Position numbers and translations under genes: made by a program. The notes beneath the pieces were generated by a model. That model did no database searches. It saw only the letters and a list, made by a program, of their open reading frames with translations, and had not been told where the DNA came from. From Vulgatibacter incomptus_A (lineage in GTDB: Bacteria > Myxococcota > Myxococcia > Myxococcales > Vulgatibacteraceae), in contig JBEBXK010000007.1 in the NCBI GenBank assembly GCA_040391605.1, positions 1 through 64,000 of the forward strand: a stretch of DNA of 64,000 nucleotides. The letters run 5' to 3'. Shown here in pieces: positions 50,292-59,793 of the stretch (positions within the stretch are counted from its first letter, which is position 1; the number at the start of each line of letters is the position of its first letter).

Positions 50292-52721
50292 TCACCGCAA
50301 CATGCGCACGGCGGCGGGCGGCCGGCCCGCCGCCTCCGGCAAGGGGAGGATCCCCTGGGCCACCCGCACCTCCTGCGCCCCGGGCGGATACTCGGGGCGG
50401 GCGTGGTAGATCCCCCCCAAGGTGCGGCAGAAACTCTCGGCGATCGTAGAGAGATCGCGAAGGGTCAGGTTGCACTCGTCGAGTTGGCCGTCTGAAGCGA
50501 TGCCGCCGATCAGCTTGTCCACCAGCGTCCGCACCTTCTCGGGGCTGGGATCCGCCAACGAGCGTGAGGCGGCCTCCGCGGCGTCGGCCATCATCACCAG
50601 CGCCGTCTCCGCGGATTGCGGCTTGGGTCCGGCGTAGCGGAAGAGCGCGGGATCCACCGGCTGCGGATCCTCTGCGCCCTCCTGGGCCTTCAACGCCTTG
50701 TGATAAAAGAAGCCAACCATGCGTGTTCCATGGTGTTGGGGGATGGCGTCGGCCACCTTCTTCGGCAGCTTATGCTTGCGGGCGACCTCCAACCCCTTGG
50801 CGACATGCTCGATGATGAGCCGCGCCGACTCCTCGGGTGGCAGCTCGTCGTGGCGGTTCACGCCCCGCTGGTTCTCCCCGAAGTAGAGCGCGTTCCGGCC
50901 CTTGCCCAGGTCGTGATAGTAGGCGCAGACCTTCGCCAGCAGGGGGTTCGCGCCGATCGCTTCGGCGGCGCCCTCCACCAGGGTCCCCACGATGATCGAG
51001 TGGTGGTAGGTCCCCGGCGCCTGGACGATCAGCTCCTTCAGCGCCGGATGGTTGAGGTTCGCGAGCTCCAGCAGCCGCAGATCGGTGGTGTAGCCCAGCA
51101 ACCCCTCGGCCATGGCGATCATCGCCATCAGCAGGATCGGCGCAAAGAGCGCGCCCCCGACCAACGCCGCCAGCGCGTTGAGGACCACGTCCCATGAGAG
51201 GAGCTGTCCAGCGAAGGCGGCGAAGCAGAAGACCGCCGCCGCCTGTACCAGCCCCGCCACCATGCCGGCCTTGAAGAGCCCGCCGCGATCCCTGGCGCTG
51301 GCCACCCGCGCGGCCCCGGCCAGCGAGCCCAACAAGGTGAAGACGCCGAAGGAGAGCGAGTTCCCGGTGAGGACGCCCATCAGCACCGCGAAGACCACCG
51401 CGAAGAGGATGGTCGCTTCGGCGCCGAGGACGAAGCGCACCAGCATCGCACCGGCAGCCAGCGGCATCGCGAAGGTCCAGGCCTCCGGCGGGATCTCCGG
51501 GGTCCGATCCCGCAGGAGATCCGCCACCGCGATCGCGAAGTGAGAGAGGAAGAGCATGCCCACCAGCAGCGCCGCCAGCAGGAAGCGATCCTTGCGCGAG
51601 AGGTGGAAGGAGGAGAAGCCCTGCCGGGCGAAGGCGAAGAGCCCCAGGACCAGGAGCACCGCGAAGAGGGCGCCACCCAGACGCACCTGGACGAGATCCG
51701 TCTCCTGCGATTGCGCGCGCATCCCTCGGAAGATCGCCAGGTGCCGGCCCTCGATCCGCTCGCCGTCGCCGATGATCTTCTCCCCCTTCTTGAGCTGGAT
51801 CGCCACGGGCTTCACCGCGGTGACGGCGTCCTCCCGCCGCTTCCGAGTGAGATCCGAGTCGTACTTGAGGTTGGAGCGGACCTCGCGCCTGGCGAGGTTC
51901 ACCGCCGCGGTCCGCAGCTCCTTGGGCAGGCCCACGAGGCCGTCGACGTTGCCCTCGATTCGGGCGCGGGCCGTGGCGAGATCGCGGATCCCGCCGATCT
52001 CCGAGAGGACCTCCTCGGTGACGACGCCCCCTCGGGCGATCCGGCGGATTGCGATGCCGCGGCTGCGATGCTGGGCCAGCTCCTCACGATCGCCGACCAC
52101 CATCTCGCGCATCGCCTGGGTGACCAGCGCGATCACGCCGTCCTCCACCTCGGCTGGGAAGCCGGCCCGGGTCAGGGCGGCGAGCTCCTCCTCTTCGAGG
52201 CGCGCGCCGAGCCGACGCTCGATCTCATCCCGCGCGGCCTCCAGGGCGGGCGAGCGGATCGGCTCGGGGGGAGCCCTCTTGGCAGGCGCGGCGCCTTCGT
52301 CGGGCGCCGGCTCCCCGGACTCCGCCCGATCCTGTGCGATCAGCGCCCTGGCGTGGGCGAAGCCATCCTTGATCCGGGCGACGATCCCCTCCCCCGCCAC
52401 CGCGTCGTATTCGTAGACGGCGCGCACGGCCGCCACCGCGTCTTCCCGCATCCGGCGGGTGGTCTCCTCGTCGGGGATGTCGTACGCGCGGTTGGCCTTG
52501 ATGGTCGCCGTGGCGACGTTGCCCAGGTCCTTGTCCTCGTAGGGGATCCGCTGCGCGAGCAGCCCGGGAGAGAGCGCCGCCGCAGCGGCCGCCGCCACCG
52601 TCCCCACCAGCAGGACGCCCAGCAGCCTGTCCACCAGGCCGCCGCCAGACGCCGGTCTGGCGGTCGGGGCGGGCTTGGCGCTCGCCGCCGCAGCGGAGTC
52701 TTTCGAGGGGGCCTTGCTCAT
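50292..52721 (-). CDS. pgpH: 7TM-HD cyclic-dinucleotide phosphodiesterase (PgpH-like)
   Basis: 809 residues from the ATG at 52721. A basic N-terminus and one membrane helix, a large extracytoplasmic domain (about 60-340), seven membrane helices (about 350-560) and a cytoplasmic HD domain (GTYHHSIIVGTLVEGAAEAIGANPLLAKVCAYYHDLGKGRN) match the 7TMR-HDED architecture. In Gram-positive bacteria PgpH hydrolyses c-di-AMP; the substrate here is not established. It lies between phoH and the cysteine-synthase-like gene. Confidence 0.9.
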   Translation of the reverse strand: MSKAPSKDSAAAASAKPAPTARPASGGGLVDRLLGVLLVGTVAAAAAAALSPGLLAQRIPYEDKDLGNVATATIKANRAYDIPDEETTRRMREDAVAAVRAVYEYDAVAGEGIVARIKDGFAHARALIAQDRAESGEPAPDEGAAPAKRAPPEPIRSPALEAARDEIERRLGARLEEEELAALTRAGFPAEVEDGVIALVTQAMREMVVGDREELAQHRSRGIAIRRIARGGVVTEEVLSEIGGIRDLATARARIEGNVDGLVGLPKELRTAAVNLARREVRSNLKYDSDLTRKRREDAVTAVKPVAIQLKKGEKIIGDGERIEGRHLAIFRGMRAQSQETDLVQVRLGGALFAVLLVLGLFAFARQGFSSFHLSRKDRFLLAALLVGMLFLSHFAIAVADLLRDRTPEIPPEAWTFAMPLAAGAMLVRFVLGAEATILFAVVFAVLMGVLTGNSLSFGVFTLLGSLAGAARVASARDRGGLFKAGMVAGLVQAAAVFCFAAFAGQLLSWDVVLNALAALVGGALFAPILLMAMIAMAEGLLGYTTDLRLLELANLNHPALKELIVQAPGTYHHSIIVGTLVEGAAEAIGANPLLAKVCAYYHDLGKGRNALYFGENQRGVNRHDELPPEESARLIIEHVAKGLEVARKHKLPKKVADAIPQHHGTRMVGFFYHKALKAQEGAEDPQPVDPALFRYAGPKPQSAETALVMMADAAEAASRSLADPSPEKVRTLVDKLIGGIASDGQLDECNLTLRDLSTIAESFCRTLGGIYHARPEYPPGAQEVRVAQGILPLPEAAGRPPAAVRMLR

Positions 52722-52759
52722 GGTCGAGCGGCGGATCCTTTCAGCTCCGCCGTGGCGCG

Positions 52760-53731
52760 TCAATTCGATCGAGCGGCGGCGTCCCGGGCCTCGTAGGCGA
52801 GGACCACTTGCTGCACCAGCGGATGCCGGACCACGTCCACCTCCGAGAAGGCGCAGAACTCGATCCCCGGCACCTTGTTCAGGACCTGCCTCGCGTCGGC
52901 GAGGCCCGAGGCCTTGCCGGTGGGGAGATCGACCTGGGTGACGTCGCCGGTGATCACCGCCTTGGAGCCGAAGCCCAGGCGGGTGAGGAACATCTTCATC
53001 TGCTCGGGGGTGGTGTTCTGCGCCTCGTCCAGGATCGTGAAGGAATCGTTGAGGGTGCGGCCGCGCATGAAGGCGAGGGGCGCCACCTCGATCGCCCCCT
53101 TCTCGATCAGCCCCTGGGCCTTCTCGAAGTCCATCATATCGTTGAGCGCGTCGTAGAGCGGGCGCAGGTAGGGGTTCACCTTCTCCGCGATGTCGCCGGG
53201 CAGAAAGCCCAGCTTCTCCCCGGCCTCCACCGCCGGCCGGCAGAGAACGATCCGCTTGAAGCGCCGCTCCGCCAGGGCCGCCACCGCCATCGCCATGGCG
53301 AGGTAGGTCTTGCCGGTGCCGGCCGGGCCGATGCCGAAGACGATGTCGTGGCTGCGGATGGCGTCGATGTAGCGCTTTTGCGCCAGTCCCTTGGGAGCGA
53401 TCACCCGGTTGCGGTTCGAGATGAAGACCGTGTCCAGGAAGATCTCCTTCAAGGAGACGTCCTTCTTCGACGCGAGGATCTTCGCCGCTTGATCGATGTC
53501 CTCCGGGTAGAGGGGGTAGCCCGATCGCAGCAGGCCGTAGAGCTCGCGGATCACCCGCTCGGCGAGGAGCACCTTCGGCTCGTCGCCCACCAGGGTGAAG
53601 GTGGTCCCGCGGTTGCCGATCTTCACGCCGACGCGCCGCTCGAGGATCTTGAGGTGCTCGCTCTGGGCCCCGGCCAGCGATTGAGAGAGGGCGCTGTCGT
53701 CGAGTTCTACACGATGGGTGACTTCCGGCAT
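52760..53731 (-). CDS. phoH: PhoH-family ATPase
   Basis: 323 residues from the ATG at 53731 (AGAGGG upstream; a longer frame would begin in poorly conserved sequence). Walker A GPAGTGKT near residue 135, Walker B FTILDEAQNTTPEQMKMFLTRLGFGS, and VEAGEKLGFLPGDIAEKVNPYLRPLYDAL are diagnostic. Usually cotranscribed with ybeY and the 7TM-HD gene; RNA metabolism is suspected. The gap to the next gene is 38 bases. Confidence 0.96.
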   Translation of the reverse strand: MPEVTHRVELDDSALSQSLAGAQSEHLKILERRVGVKIGNRGTTFTLVGDEPKVLLAERVIRELYGLLRSGYPLYPEDIDQAAKILASKKDVSLKEIFLDTVFISNRNRVIAPKGLAQKRYIDAIRSHDIVFGIGPAGTGKTYLAMAMAVAALAERRFKRIVLCRPAVEAGEKLGFLPGDIAEKVNPYLRPLYDALNDMMDFEKAQGLIEKGAIEVAPLAFMRGRTLNDSFTILDEAQNTTPEQMKMFLTRLGFGSKAVITGDVTQVDLPTGKASGLADARQVLNKVPGIEFCAFSEVDVVRHPLVQQVVLAYEARDAAARSN

Positions 53732-53965
53732 GATCCCTCTTGGATGAGCCTCGCGCCACCTCCCACCTTTGAAGGGCGCTTCGATTTGGGTGGGCGGAGC
53801 CATGCTGTGATCCGGGCGGTCCCCGGGCAGCGAGCCGCCGCGAACATCCCCCCATACGCGATCCGCGCCTTGGGGGGCAATACGCTCAACCCCCGGCCTC
53901 CCTCGATCCCTCCCGTACGAGCGGGGCTCCTGCTGCGACCTCCGGCCGGCGCAGAAGGTCCCCAG

Positions 53966-55156
53966 TCAGCGGAGGGGCGGCAGCAGCACGTAGCCCGAAC
54001 GATCCCCGAGGCGCCGATAGAAATAGGGCTCGCTCCACGGGTAGCGCAGATCGTCTTCGCGGAGCAGCCCCCTCTCGACCAGCTCCACGAGCGCCTCGGG
54101 GTGTCGCCCGGTCTCCAGCCGATGGACCTCGAGGGCGAAGCCGATCCGGGCGAGCTGCCCGTCGGCGATGGCCCGCTCCGCGGCGGAGTCCAGCACCAGC
54201 GCCTCCACCGACGTGCCGACTCCTGCGCCTCCCTGGGAGCGTCCGACGTGGACGAGGGCCGCCACCAGGACCGCGAGGGCCACGGTGAAGACCAGCCGCG
54301 TGGCCACCGTCACCACCTGATCGACGAAGCCCCCGGCCCCGCCGCGCTCGGCCTCCTCGTCTTCCGGCGACGGGGCGATCGCCGAGAGGTAGCCGCCGCT
54401 CACCAGATTCGCCAACGCCTTATGGGTCTCGAACTCTCCCAGCCGCGAGAGCTCCACCAGGCGCCGGGCCGTCCGCCCCGGCGCGACGAGCTTGAGGACC
54501 CGCTCGTCGGCGGGCGCCAGCCTCACCCTCTCGGGCTCCGCCTGCGCGACGCCATCGAAGGCGCGATCCAGGGCGGAGTCGAGGTCCACTTCCTGGCTCC
54601 TGGAGCGAGGGAGGGGCTGGAGCAGCTCGAAGGTCATCCGCGACGAGGGGATCTTCCGGCGGACGATGGGCCATTCGTCGACGAGGCGGAAGCCCTCCAT
54701 CAGCACGGCCTCGCTGCGGATGGGCACGAACCAATCGCGATCCCACTTCACCTCGACCTGCTCGAAGCGATAGGTCCCGCTCTTCCAGCGGAAGAGGCGG
54801 AAGAGGGTCTCCGACGCCTGGAGCTGGGCCATCTCCTTGAGGCGATCGCGGCTGATGGCCCCGGCCTCGATCAGGATGTCGCCCAGCCGCTTCAGGGTCC
54901 GCTTCTGCTCTCCGAGCGCCTCATCGAGCTGCGCCTGGCTGACGAGCCCGGCCTTGACCAACATGCTCCCCAGGAAGTCGCGCTTGGTCCGCCCCACCTC
55001 TTCGGCCCGGACCACGTTGCCCTGGTAGAAGGAGACCTGGACCTCCTCGTCCTTTGCCTTGGACTCCAGGTGCAGCACGCCCGTCTTGGCCTGCTGGCCG
55101 ATGAGCTGGAGGATCTCGGCGATCCCGAAGTCCTTGAGGGTACCGCGCAGGGCCAT
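53966..55156 (-). CDS. DUF4388-like protein with membrane segment and pseudopilin-like C-terminus
   Basis: 396 residues. Residues 1-100 or so match the DUF4388/PATAN pattern (LRGTLKDFGIAEILQLIGQQAKTGVLHLES), found often in Myxococcota regulatory proteins. A central region (about 100-260) is helical, a membrane helix is near 291-307, and the C-terminal RIGFALEVHRLETGRHPEALVELVERGLLREDDLRYPWSEPYFYRR resembles the end of type II pseudopilin-like proteins. Starts 2 bases after the TPR gene stop. Function unknown. Confidence 0.65.
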   Translation of the reverse strand: MALRGTLKDFGIAEILQLIGQQAKTGVLHLESKAKDEEVQVSFYQGNVVRAEEVGRTKRDFLGSMLVKAGLVSQAQLDEALGEQKRTLKRLGDILIEAGAISRDRLKEMAQLQASETLFRLFRWKSGTYRFEQVEVKWDRDWFVPIRSEAVLMEGFRLVDEWPIVRRKIPSSRMTFELLQPLPRSRSQEVDLDSALDRAFDGVAQAEPERVRLAPADERVLKLVAPGRTARRLVELSRLGEFETHKALANLVSGGYLSAIAPSPEDEEAERGGAGGFVDQVVTVATRLVFTVALAVLVAALVHVGRSQGGAGVGTSVEALVLDSAAERAIADGQLARIGFALEVHRLETGRHPEALVELVERGLLREDDLRYPWSEPYFYRRLGDRSGYVLLPPLR

Positions 55157-55158
55157 CG

Positions 55159-57396
55159 CTACCTCTCGCCCCGTAAGCCCATCCGCAGCCCCAGCAGATA
55201 GACGCTGATCATGGCGGGTAGGACGACCACGACCTTGCCGCCCGCCGCGTGAATGGCGAACGCCGGCCGGATCAGACCGTCGCCCAGGAGGAGCAGCGAC
55301 GCGAGGAAGGCGAAGGCCGCCACGAGAAGCACGCCACGCGCCACCCGCCCCATGAGGATCGGCGCGGCGAGGACGAAGGCCGCCACCCGCATCCCCAGGG
55401 CAATGCGGAAACGATGGCGGCGCACGGCGGCCTCCTTACGGACGCGCGCCGCGGGATCGACCCGGGCCATGCGGCCGAAGACATACGCGCATTGGCCGCA
55501 GTCGATGCCGTCGAGAGTCTCCGGATCGCAGCGGCCACAGACCGAGCGGCCGCAGCGCTGGCAGGCGCGGGAGGGTCGCAGTCCGCCGCGGGCATAGGAG
55601 CCGAGGCCCAGCATGAACACGATCCCCACCGGCACCCAGAGGGCGAGGGGCGCCGGCAGCTTGGGGAGGAGGAAGCCGGCGAGCTGGCCGACGATCTGGC
55701 CGGGCTCCCCGGGACGGATCGCGGCCCTGGTGAGATCGTCTCGGCCGAGGCGCGGATCGACCAGGTAGCGATTGGCTCCGATCGCCGCCTCTTCTCCTCC
55801 GCCGTAGCGGGAGCCGAGGGAGCGATCGAGGGCCATGGCCTGCTCCCTCGTGGCCTGCCCCCTGGCGAAGTCGACGCGCTGGTACTGGACCCGCGAGAGG
55901 TTGAACCAGGCGGCGGCGAGGCCCGGATCCGCCTCGATCGCCTGCTGGTAGCGCCACTCGGCCTGCTCGAGATCGCCCAGGAGGAAGTCCAGGTTCCCCA
56001 GGCCGACCTGGACCTTTGCCCACCCCGGCCGCAGCGCGAGGGCCCGGCGGTAGAGGTCGGCGGCGCCATTCCAATCGCCGGCCCGCTTTCGGCTCCTGGC
56101 GGCTACGAAGAGCGCCTCGGGGCTGGCGTCGTCCCGATCCACGCTCGCTTCGAGGAGAGGCATCGCGGAGAGATCGCCGCCGCGATCGACGCGATCGTAG
56201 AGCGCTGCAGGGGTACCGCTCCAGGCCGTGCGCGCCGCGAGCCAGCCCGCCACCGGCGGCAGGAGGCCCAGGAGGATCAGCCAGCTGGCGGCGACGATCC
56301 GCTCCCTGCGCCCCAGGTAGAGCCAGAGCACCGCCACCATCGAGGCGGCGAAGATCAGCGGTCCCAGGCCGAAGACCAGCGGCAGCGCCAGCAGCATCGC
56401 CGCCAGGAGGGTGGACTGAATCCGGGCGGTGCGCTTGGGAAAAAGATGATGGAAGTCGTGGAGGATCTGGCGGCCGTGGCGGATCGCGAGGAGCCCCACG
56501 AAGAAGACGCCCGCCGCCGCCAGCGCCGCGCCGAAGGAGGCTCCCAGATCCGCCAGGAGAGGCCGCAGATGCCGCTCCTGGCTCAGGGTCATCTCCCCCG
56601 CTCGCAGGAGCGGGCGCCCCCAACCGGCGATCCCCCAGGGCTCGGCAGCGAAGCTGGCGGCGAAGTGGGCGTAGTGGGTCGCGGGCATGGTGGGGCCGAG
56701 GGCGACGGCGAACCTCGCACGGGCCAGCGCGAGCTTGGGATCGCTCCAGGTGAGGCGCTCGGCCTCCCGCACCACGGCGGCGGCAAATGTGTCGACTTCG
56801 GGCACATCCAGCACCTGCATCAGCTCGAGGAGGCGCGCCTCCTGTGCGGAGGCCTCCACCGCATCACCCTTCTCCAGCGCGAGGCGCCTCTCGACCCAGC
56901 GATCCTGCAGCGCTGCGAAAGACTCCCGCGGCGCCTCGAGGAGGCGGGCCAGCTCGTCGTTGGCGGCAGGCGCTGCGGCGGCCACCGGCTTGGCGCCCTG
57001 GGCGGCGTCGGTGGACTCGGCGACGAAGGGCGGCGGGCTCGGTCGCCGCTCGGTCCCAGCGCCGGAGCCTGCGGCCGGCAGGCCCAGGCGACTCCGCTCC
57101 TCACCGATCAGCTTTCGCTCCGCCTCCTCCGCCAGACGTCGCGACACCTCATCCGACCACTCGTCGCCCCAGCTCTCTTCCGAGGGCGTCGCGAGGCCGG
57201 AACCCGCCGACTCGCGGACCCGCGGCGCATCGGGGGACGAGATCGTGCGGATTCCATCGCCCGTGCCCTGTCGCGGCACGTCCCGAGGCGGGATCGCCGA
57301 CGCGCCTCTGGGCCGCTCGCCCTCGGCTGCCCCCTGTGGCGCCGCGTGGGCGAGCCCCGCCGCTATCAGCAGCAGCAGGGACGGGAGATGGCGCAT
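55159..57396 (-). CDS. Exported or membrane TPR protein with cysteine-rich zinc-ribbon-like segment
   Basis: 745 residues from the ATG at 57396, chosen because a signal peptide (RHLPSLLLLIAAGLAHAA) starts there. A low-complexity region (to about 150) leads to a helical part, several membrane helices (about 295-420), TPRs (about 440-560: RSRKRAGDWNGAADLYRRALALRPGWAKVQVGLGNLDFLLGDLEQAEWRYQQAIEADPG), another helix, and a Cys-rich motif (CQRCGRSVCGRCDPETLDGIDCGQC) before final membrane helices. Coupled to the DUF4388 gene. The two probably act together; role unknown. Confidence 0.7.
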   Translation of the reverse strand: MRHLPSLLLLIAAGLAHAAPQGAAEGERPRGASAIPPRDVPRQGTGDGIRTISSPDAPRVRESAGSGLATPSEESWGDEWSDEVSRRLAEEAERKLIGEERSRLGLPAAGSGAGTERRPSPPPFVAESTDAAQGAKPVAAAAPAANDELARLLEAPRESFAALQDRWVERRLALEKGDAVEASAQEARLLELMQVLDVPEVDTFAAAVVREAERLTWSDPKLALARARFAVALGPTMPATHYAHFAASFAAEPWGIAGWGRPLLRAGEMTLSQERHLRPLLADLGASFGAALAAAGVFFVGLLAIRHGRQILHDFHHLFPKRTARIQSTLLAAMLLALPLVFGLGPLIFAASMVAVLWLYLGRRERIVAASWLILLGLLPPVAGWLAARTAWSGTPAALYDRVDRGGDLSAMPLLEASVDRDDASPEALFVAARSRKRAGDWNGAADLYRRALALRPGWAKVQVGLGNLDFLLGDLEQAEWRYQQAIEADPGLAAAWFNLSRVQYQRVDFARGQATREQAMALDRSLGSRYGGGEEAAIGANRYLVDPRLGRDDLTRAAIRPGEPGQIVGQLAGFLLPKLPAPLALWVPVGIVFMLGLGSYARGGLRPSRACQRCGRSVCGRCDPETLDGIDCGQCAYVFGRMARVDPAARVRKEAAVRRHRFRIALGMRVAAFVLAAPILMGRVARGVLLVAAFAFLASLLLLGDGLIRPAFAIHAAGGKVVVVLPAMISVYLLGLRMGLRGER

Positions 57397-57627
57397 GATC
57401 CGTGGGAGGGCGTGCAATGGATCCCCTGGAGAGACATCCTGAGCTTGGCCGAGGCCGGGAATCCTAGCATGCCTCACGTGGATTCCCTGGTTTCCGCAAC
57501 GCTCCTACCACGTCCGAATCGATTTTTTTCCGGATGGGATTCGTTTCATGGGATGGGCTCGATGCATCGAATGCTGCGCCGCAGCGTGTCTGCGGCGTCC
57601 ACCAAAGAACCAAAGAGGAGTTCCGAC

Positions 57628-58512
57628 TTGGAGACGAAGGCTTCCCCCGAGAACAGGCGCGCGCTCGACGCCACCACGCGGCATGCGAGCGCCGAGATCA
57701 GCCGGCTGATCGAGATCATGGCGAGGCTGCGGGCCCCCGACGGCTGCCCGTGGGATCGAGAGCAGGATCTGGTGTCGCTGCGCCCCTACCTGATCGAGGA
57801 GTGCTACGAAGTGCTGGAGGCACTCGAAAGTGGTGATAGCCGCGAGCACTGTGAGGAGTTGGGCGATCTCCTCTTCCAGATCGTCTTCCAGGCGGAGCTC
57901 GCCAGGGAGCAGGGCGAGTGGGATCTCGCCGACGTGGTCCAGGCCATCGCGGACAAGATCGAGTCGCGCCACCCGCATATCTTCGGCGGCGCGGCCCCGG
58001 CCGGCGATGACGCGCCCGCTACGGCGGACGAGCAGACCCGGAGCTGGGCCCGGCTCAAGGCGGTGGAGAAGGAGCGGAAGAAGGGGCGGAGGGTCTCGGT
58101 CCTGGACGGCGTCCCACGGGCGGCGCCCGCGCTGCTCCGCGCCGAGCGCACCACGGAGAAGGCCTCGCGGATCGGCTTCGACTGGCCCGACCTGGCGGGT
58201 GTCCGGGCGAAGGTGGATGAGGAGCTGGCTGAGCTCGACGAGGCCCTGGCCTCCGGCGATCGCGCCGCCATCGAGCACGAGCTCGGCGATCTCCTCTTCA
58301 CCGTGGCGAACCTCGCTCGCCACCTGCAGACCCCGGCGGAGGACGCCCTCCGCGCCGCCATCTCCCGCTTCGAGACCCGCTTCCATTTCATGGAGCAGGC
58401 CCTCGCCGCGAGAGGCCTGCCCACCGGGGCCGAGGCCCCAGTCGACGAGTTGGAGTCCCTCTGGAAGGAGGCCAAGCGGCAGCCCGCCGAGCCTGCCAAG
58501 GGCTCCCTCTAG
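57628..58512 (+). CDS. mazG: Nucleoside triphosphate pyrophosphohydrolase MazG
   Basis: 294 residues from a TTG at 57628 with GAGGAG seven bases upstream; ATG at 57562 is in frame but has no RBS. Two MazG domains: N-terminal RLRAPDGCPWDREQDLVSLRPYLIEECYEVLEALESGD (with EExxE) and ELGDLLFQIVFQAELA, then a C-terminal repeat (DEELAELDEALASGDRAAIEHELGDLLFTVANLARHL). It hydrolyses NTPs to NMPs as housecleaning or stress control. Divergent from the TPR gene. Confidence 0.94.
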   Translation: METKASPENRRALDATTRHASAEISRLIEIMARLRAPDGCPWDREQDLVSLRPYLIEECYEVLEALESGDSREHCEELGDLLFQIVFQAELAREQGEWDLADVVQAIADKIESRHPHIFGGAAPAGDDAPATADEQTRSWARLKAVEKERKKGRRVSVLDGVPRAAPALLRAERTTEKASRIGFDWPDLAGVRAKVDEELAELDEALASGDRAAIEHELGDLLFTVANLARHLQTPAEDALRAAISRFETRFHFMEQALAARGLPTGAEAPVDELESLWKEAKRQPAEPAKGSL

Positions 58513-58656
58513 CGTTCGCTCGACCCAGGCTCGCTGCGTGTGGCCACTGCGGCGAGCCCCCAGGGGGAGCGCGCAGCCTTTCCCCACAACTTCTGTGGAA
58601 ACCCTGTGGGCAGCTAGGTCCGAGGCGAGTCAAATTCAACGCTTTGGGGCCTCCTC

Positions 58657-58685
58657 CCGCCTATGCTGCATGATGCAGCAGGCGG
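58657..58685. repeat. Large inverted repeat upstream of rpsT
   Basis: TGCTGCAT-g-ATGCAGCA (58664-58680) is perfect, and outer CCGCC (58657-58661) and GGCGG (58681-58685) extend it with a 2-base bulge. It may be a protein-binding palindrome or an RNA hairpin. It lies about 190 bases before the rpsT start. Confidence 0.75.
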
Positions 58686-58798
58686 ATAACCAAAAGGAAT
58701 TACGAGAGATTTTAGAAATCGGACCGGAGATGTCCACAAAGGGTAGCCCGTCTCCAGTCCAAATGTGGGGCCTGTGGGCAGCCAGGAGCGATCCGTCC

Positions 58799-58828
58799 TT
58801 GACTCCCCTCTTCGGCGACTGGTACAAG
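58799..58828 (+). promoter_or_regulatory. Predicted sigma-70 promoter of rpsT
   Basis: TTGACT (58799-58804), 18 bases, TACAAG (58823-58828). The start would be near 58835, some 20 bases before the GTG, and the RBS AAGGGG lies between. A typical ribosomal-protein promoter arrangement. Confidence 0.6.
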
Positions 58829-58855
58829 GCCCCGCTTTCCAAGGGGTATCAAGAC

Positions 58856-59128
58856 GTGGCTAACACGAAGTCTGCATTGAAGCGCATCCGCCAGTCCGAG
58901 GCCGCTCGGGCTCGCAACGCCTCCATCCGCTCCACGGTCCGCACCGCGGTCAAGAAGTTCCGCGCCGCGGCGGCCTCCGCCGAACCAGGCGAGGCGCAGG
59001 AGCTGCTCCGCCTGGCGACGCGTGCCATCGACAGGGCCGCGACCAAGGGCGTTTACAAGGGACGCGCCGCGAGCCGCAAGATCTCGCGACTCGCGAAGTC
59101 CGTCTCGGCTGCTGCCGCGGCCAAGTAA
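58856..59128 (+). CDS. rpsT: 30S ribosomal protein S20
   Basis: 90 residues from a GTG start with AAGGGG upstream. The Lys/Arg/Ala-rich helical sequence ANTKSALKRIRQSEAARARNASIRSTVRTAVKKF and the ending GVYKGRAASRKISRLAKSV match S20, which binds 16S rRNA. Single-gene unit between a promoter and a hairpin. Confidence 0.97.
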   Translation: MANTKSALKRIRQSEAARARNASIRSTVRTAVKKFRAAAASAEPGEAQELLRLATRAIDRAATKGVYKGRAASRKISRLAKSVSAAAAAK

Positions 59129-59186
59129 GACCTCGAGCGATCGCCTCCGCGACGTGCGGGCGGCGCCTCCATCGCAACGAAGAGCG

Positions 59187-59218
59187 ACGGCGGAGCGGGA
59201 TCACCCCGACTCCGCCGT
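59187..59218. terminator. Bidirectional hairpin between rpsT and lptE
   Basis: ACGGCGGAG (59187-59195) and CTCCGCCGT (59210-59218) pair perfectly, with an inner GGG/CCC stem. Located between convergent genes (rpsT stop 59128, lptE stop 59290), so it can serve both. Short T content only. Confidence 0.6.
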
Positions 59219-59289
59219 TCCTCGTCGCGCTGCCGTTGCTTCGTATGCGGATGGGAGCGCCCCGCCCGGAATGAGGGCGCTGCCTTGGC

Positions 59290-59793
59290 TCAGCTTCCGG
59301 ACATGAGGGTGGGACAGAGCGAGCGGCTGGCGCTCCCCATCATCCGATCGGCGAGCCTGCGCACGGCCTCTCGACGCGAGGCGTCCAGCCCCAGCAGATC
59401 CTGGGAAGGGAGGAAGTCCTCCGAGGCGGCGAACTCCCGGCGGCAGAGCTCTGCGCCATCCTTGCGCAGCACCAGCCGGACCACGGCGGAGAGCCGATAG
59501 ATCCCCACGCCGCTTCCGTCCTTCGTCGTGGCGGCGGGCGAGGCCACCAGGGAGAGGACCTCACCCTCGAGGCGCGCGGGAGATTGCGCCCCGGCGGCGC
59601 GCCCCTCCCGTGCCAGGCTCTCCGCCAGCGCACCGGCGAAGATCGCTCCAGCCTCCGCCTCGCTGGAGCGGTTGCCGAAGACGGGCACGTAGACCGCCCC
59701 CAGCTCATCGGGAAACCCCGGCCCTCCCACCGCGAAGCGATAGCCACACGCGCTGGAGGCGAGGAGCAGCACGGCCAGGGTGAGGGCGCGCAT
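59290..59793 (-). CDS. lptE: LPS-assembly lipoprotein LptE
   Basis: 167 residues from the ATG at 59793 in a TGATG overlap with the leuS stop. Lipoprotein signal ending ASSAC with the cysteine at 16, followed by GYRF, and the LptE-like start VPVFGNRSSEAEAGAIFAGALAESLAREG. It plugs the LptD barrel in the outer membrane. It is coupled to leuS, a common Gram-negative arrangement. Confidence 0.88.
   Translation of the reverse strand: MRALTLAVLLLASSACGYRFAVGGPGFPDELGAVYVPVFGNRSSEAEAGAIFAGALAESLAREGRAAGAQSPARLEGEVLSLVASPAATTKDGSGVGIYRLSAVVRLVLRKDGAELCRREFAASEDFLPSQDLLGLDASRREAVRRLADRMMGSASRSLCPTLMSGS

Larger units (their letters stand above)
58513..58855. other. 343-base structured, AT-richer gap before rpsT
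   Basis: No gene seen. It holds a long inverted repeat (58657-58685), an AT-richer patch near 58690-58730, and several DnaA-box-like 9-mers (for example 58580, 58594, 58730, each 7 of 9 matches to TTATCCACA in one strand). The rpsT promoter lies at its right end. It differs from neighbouring DNA in base composition. Confidence 0.5.
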
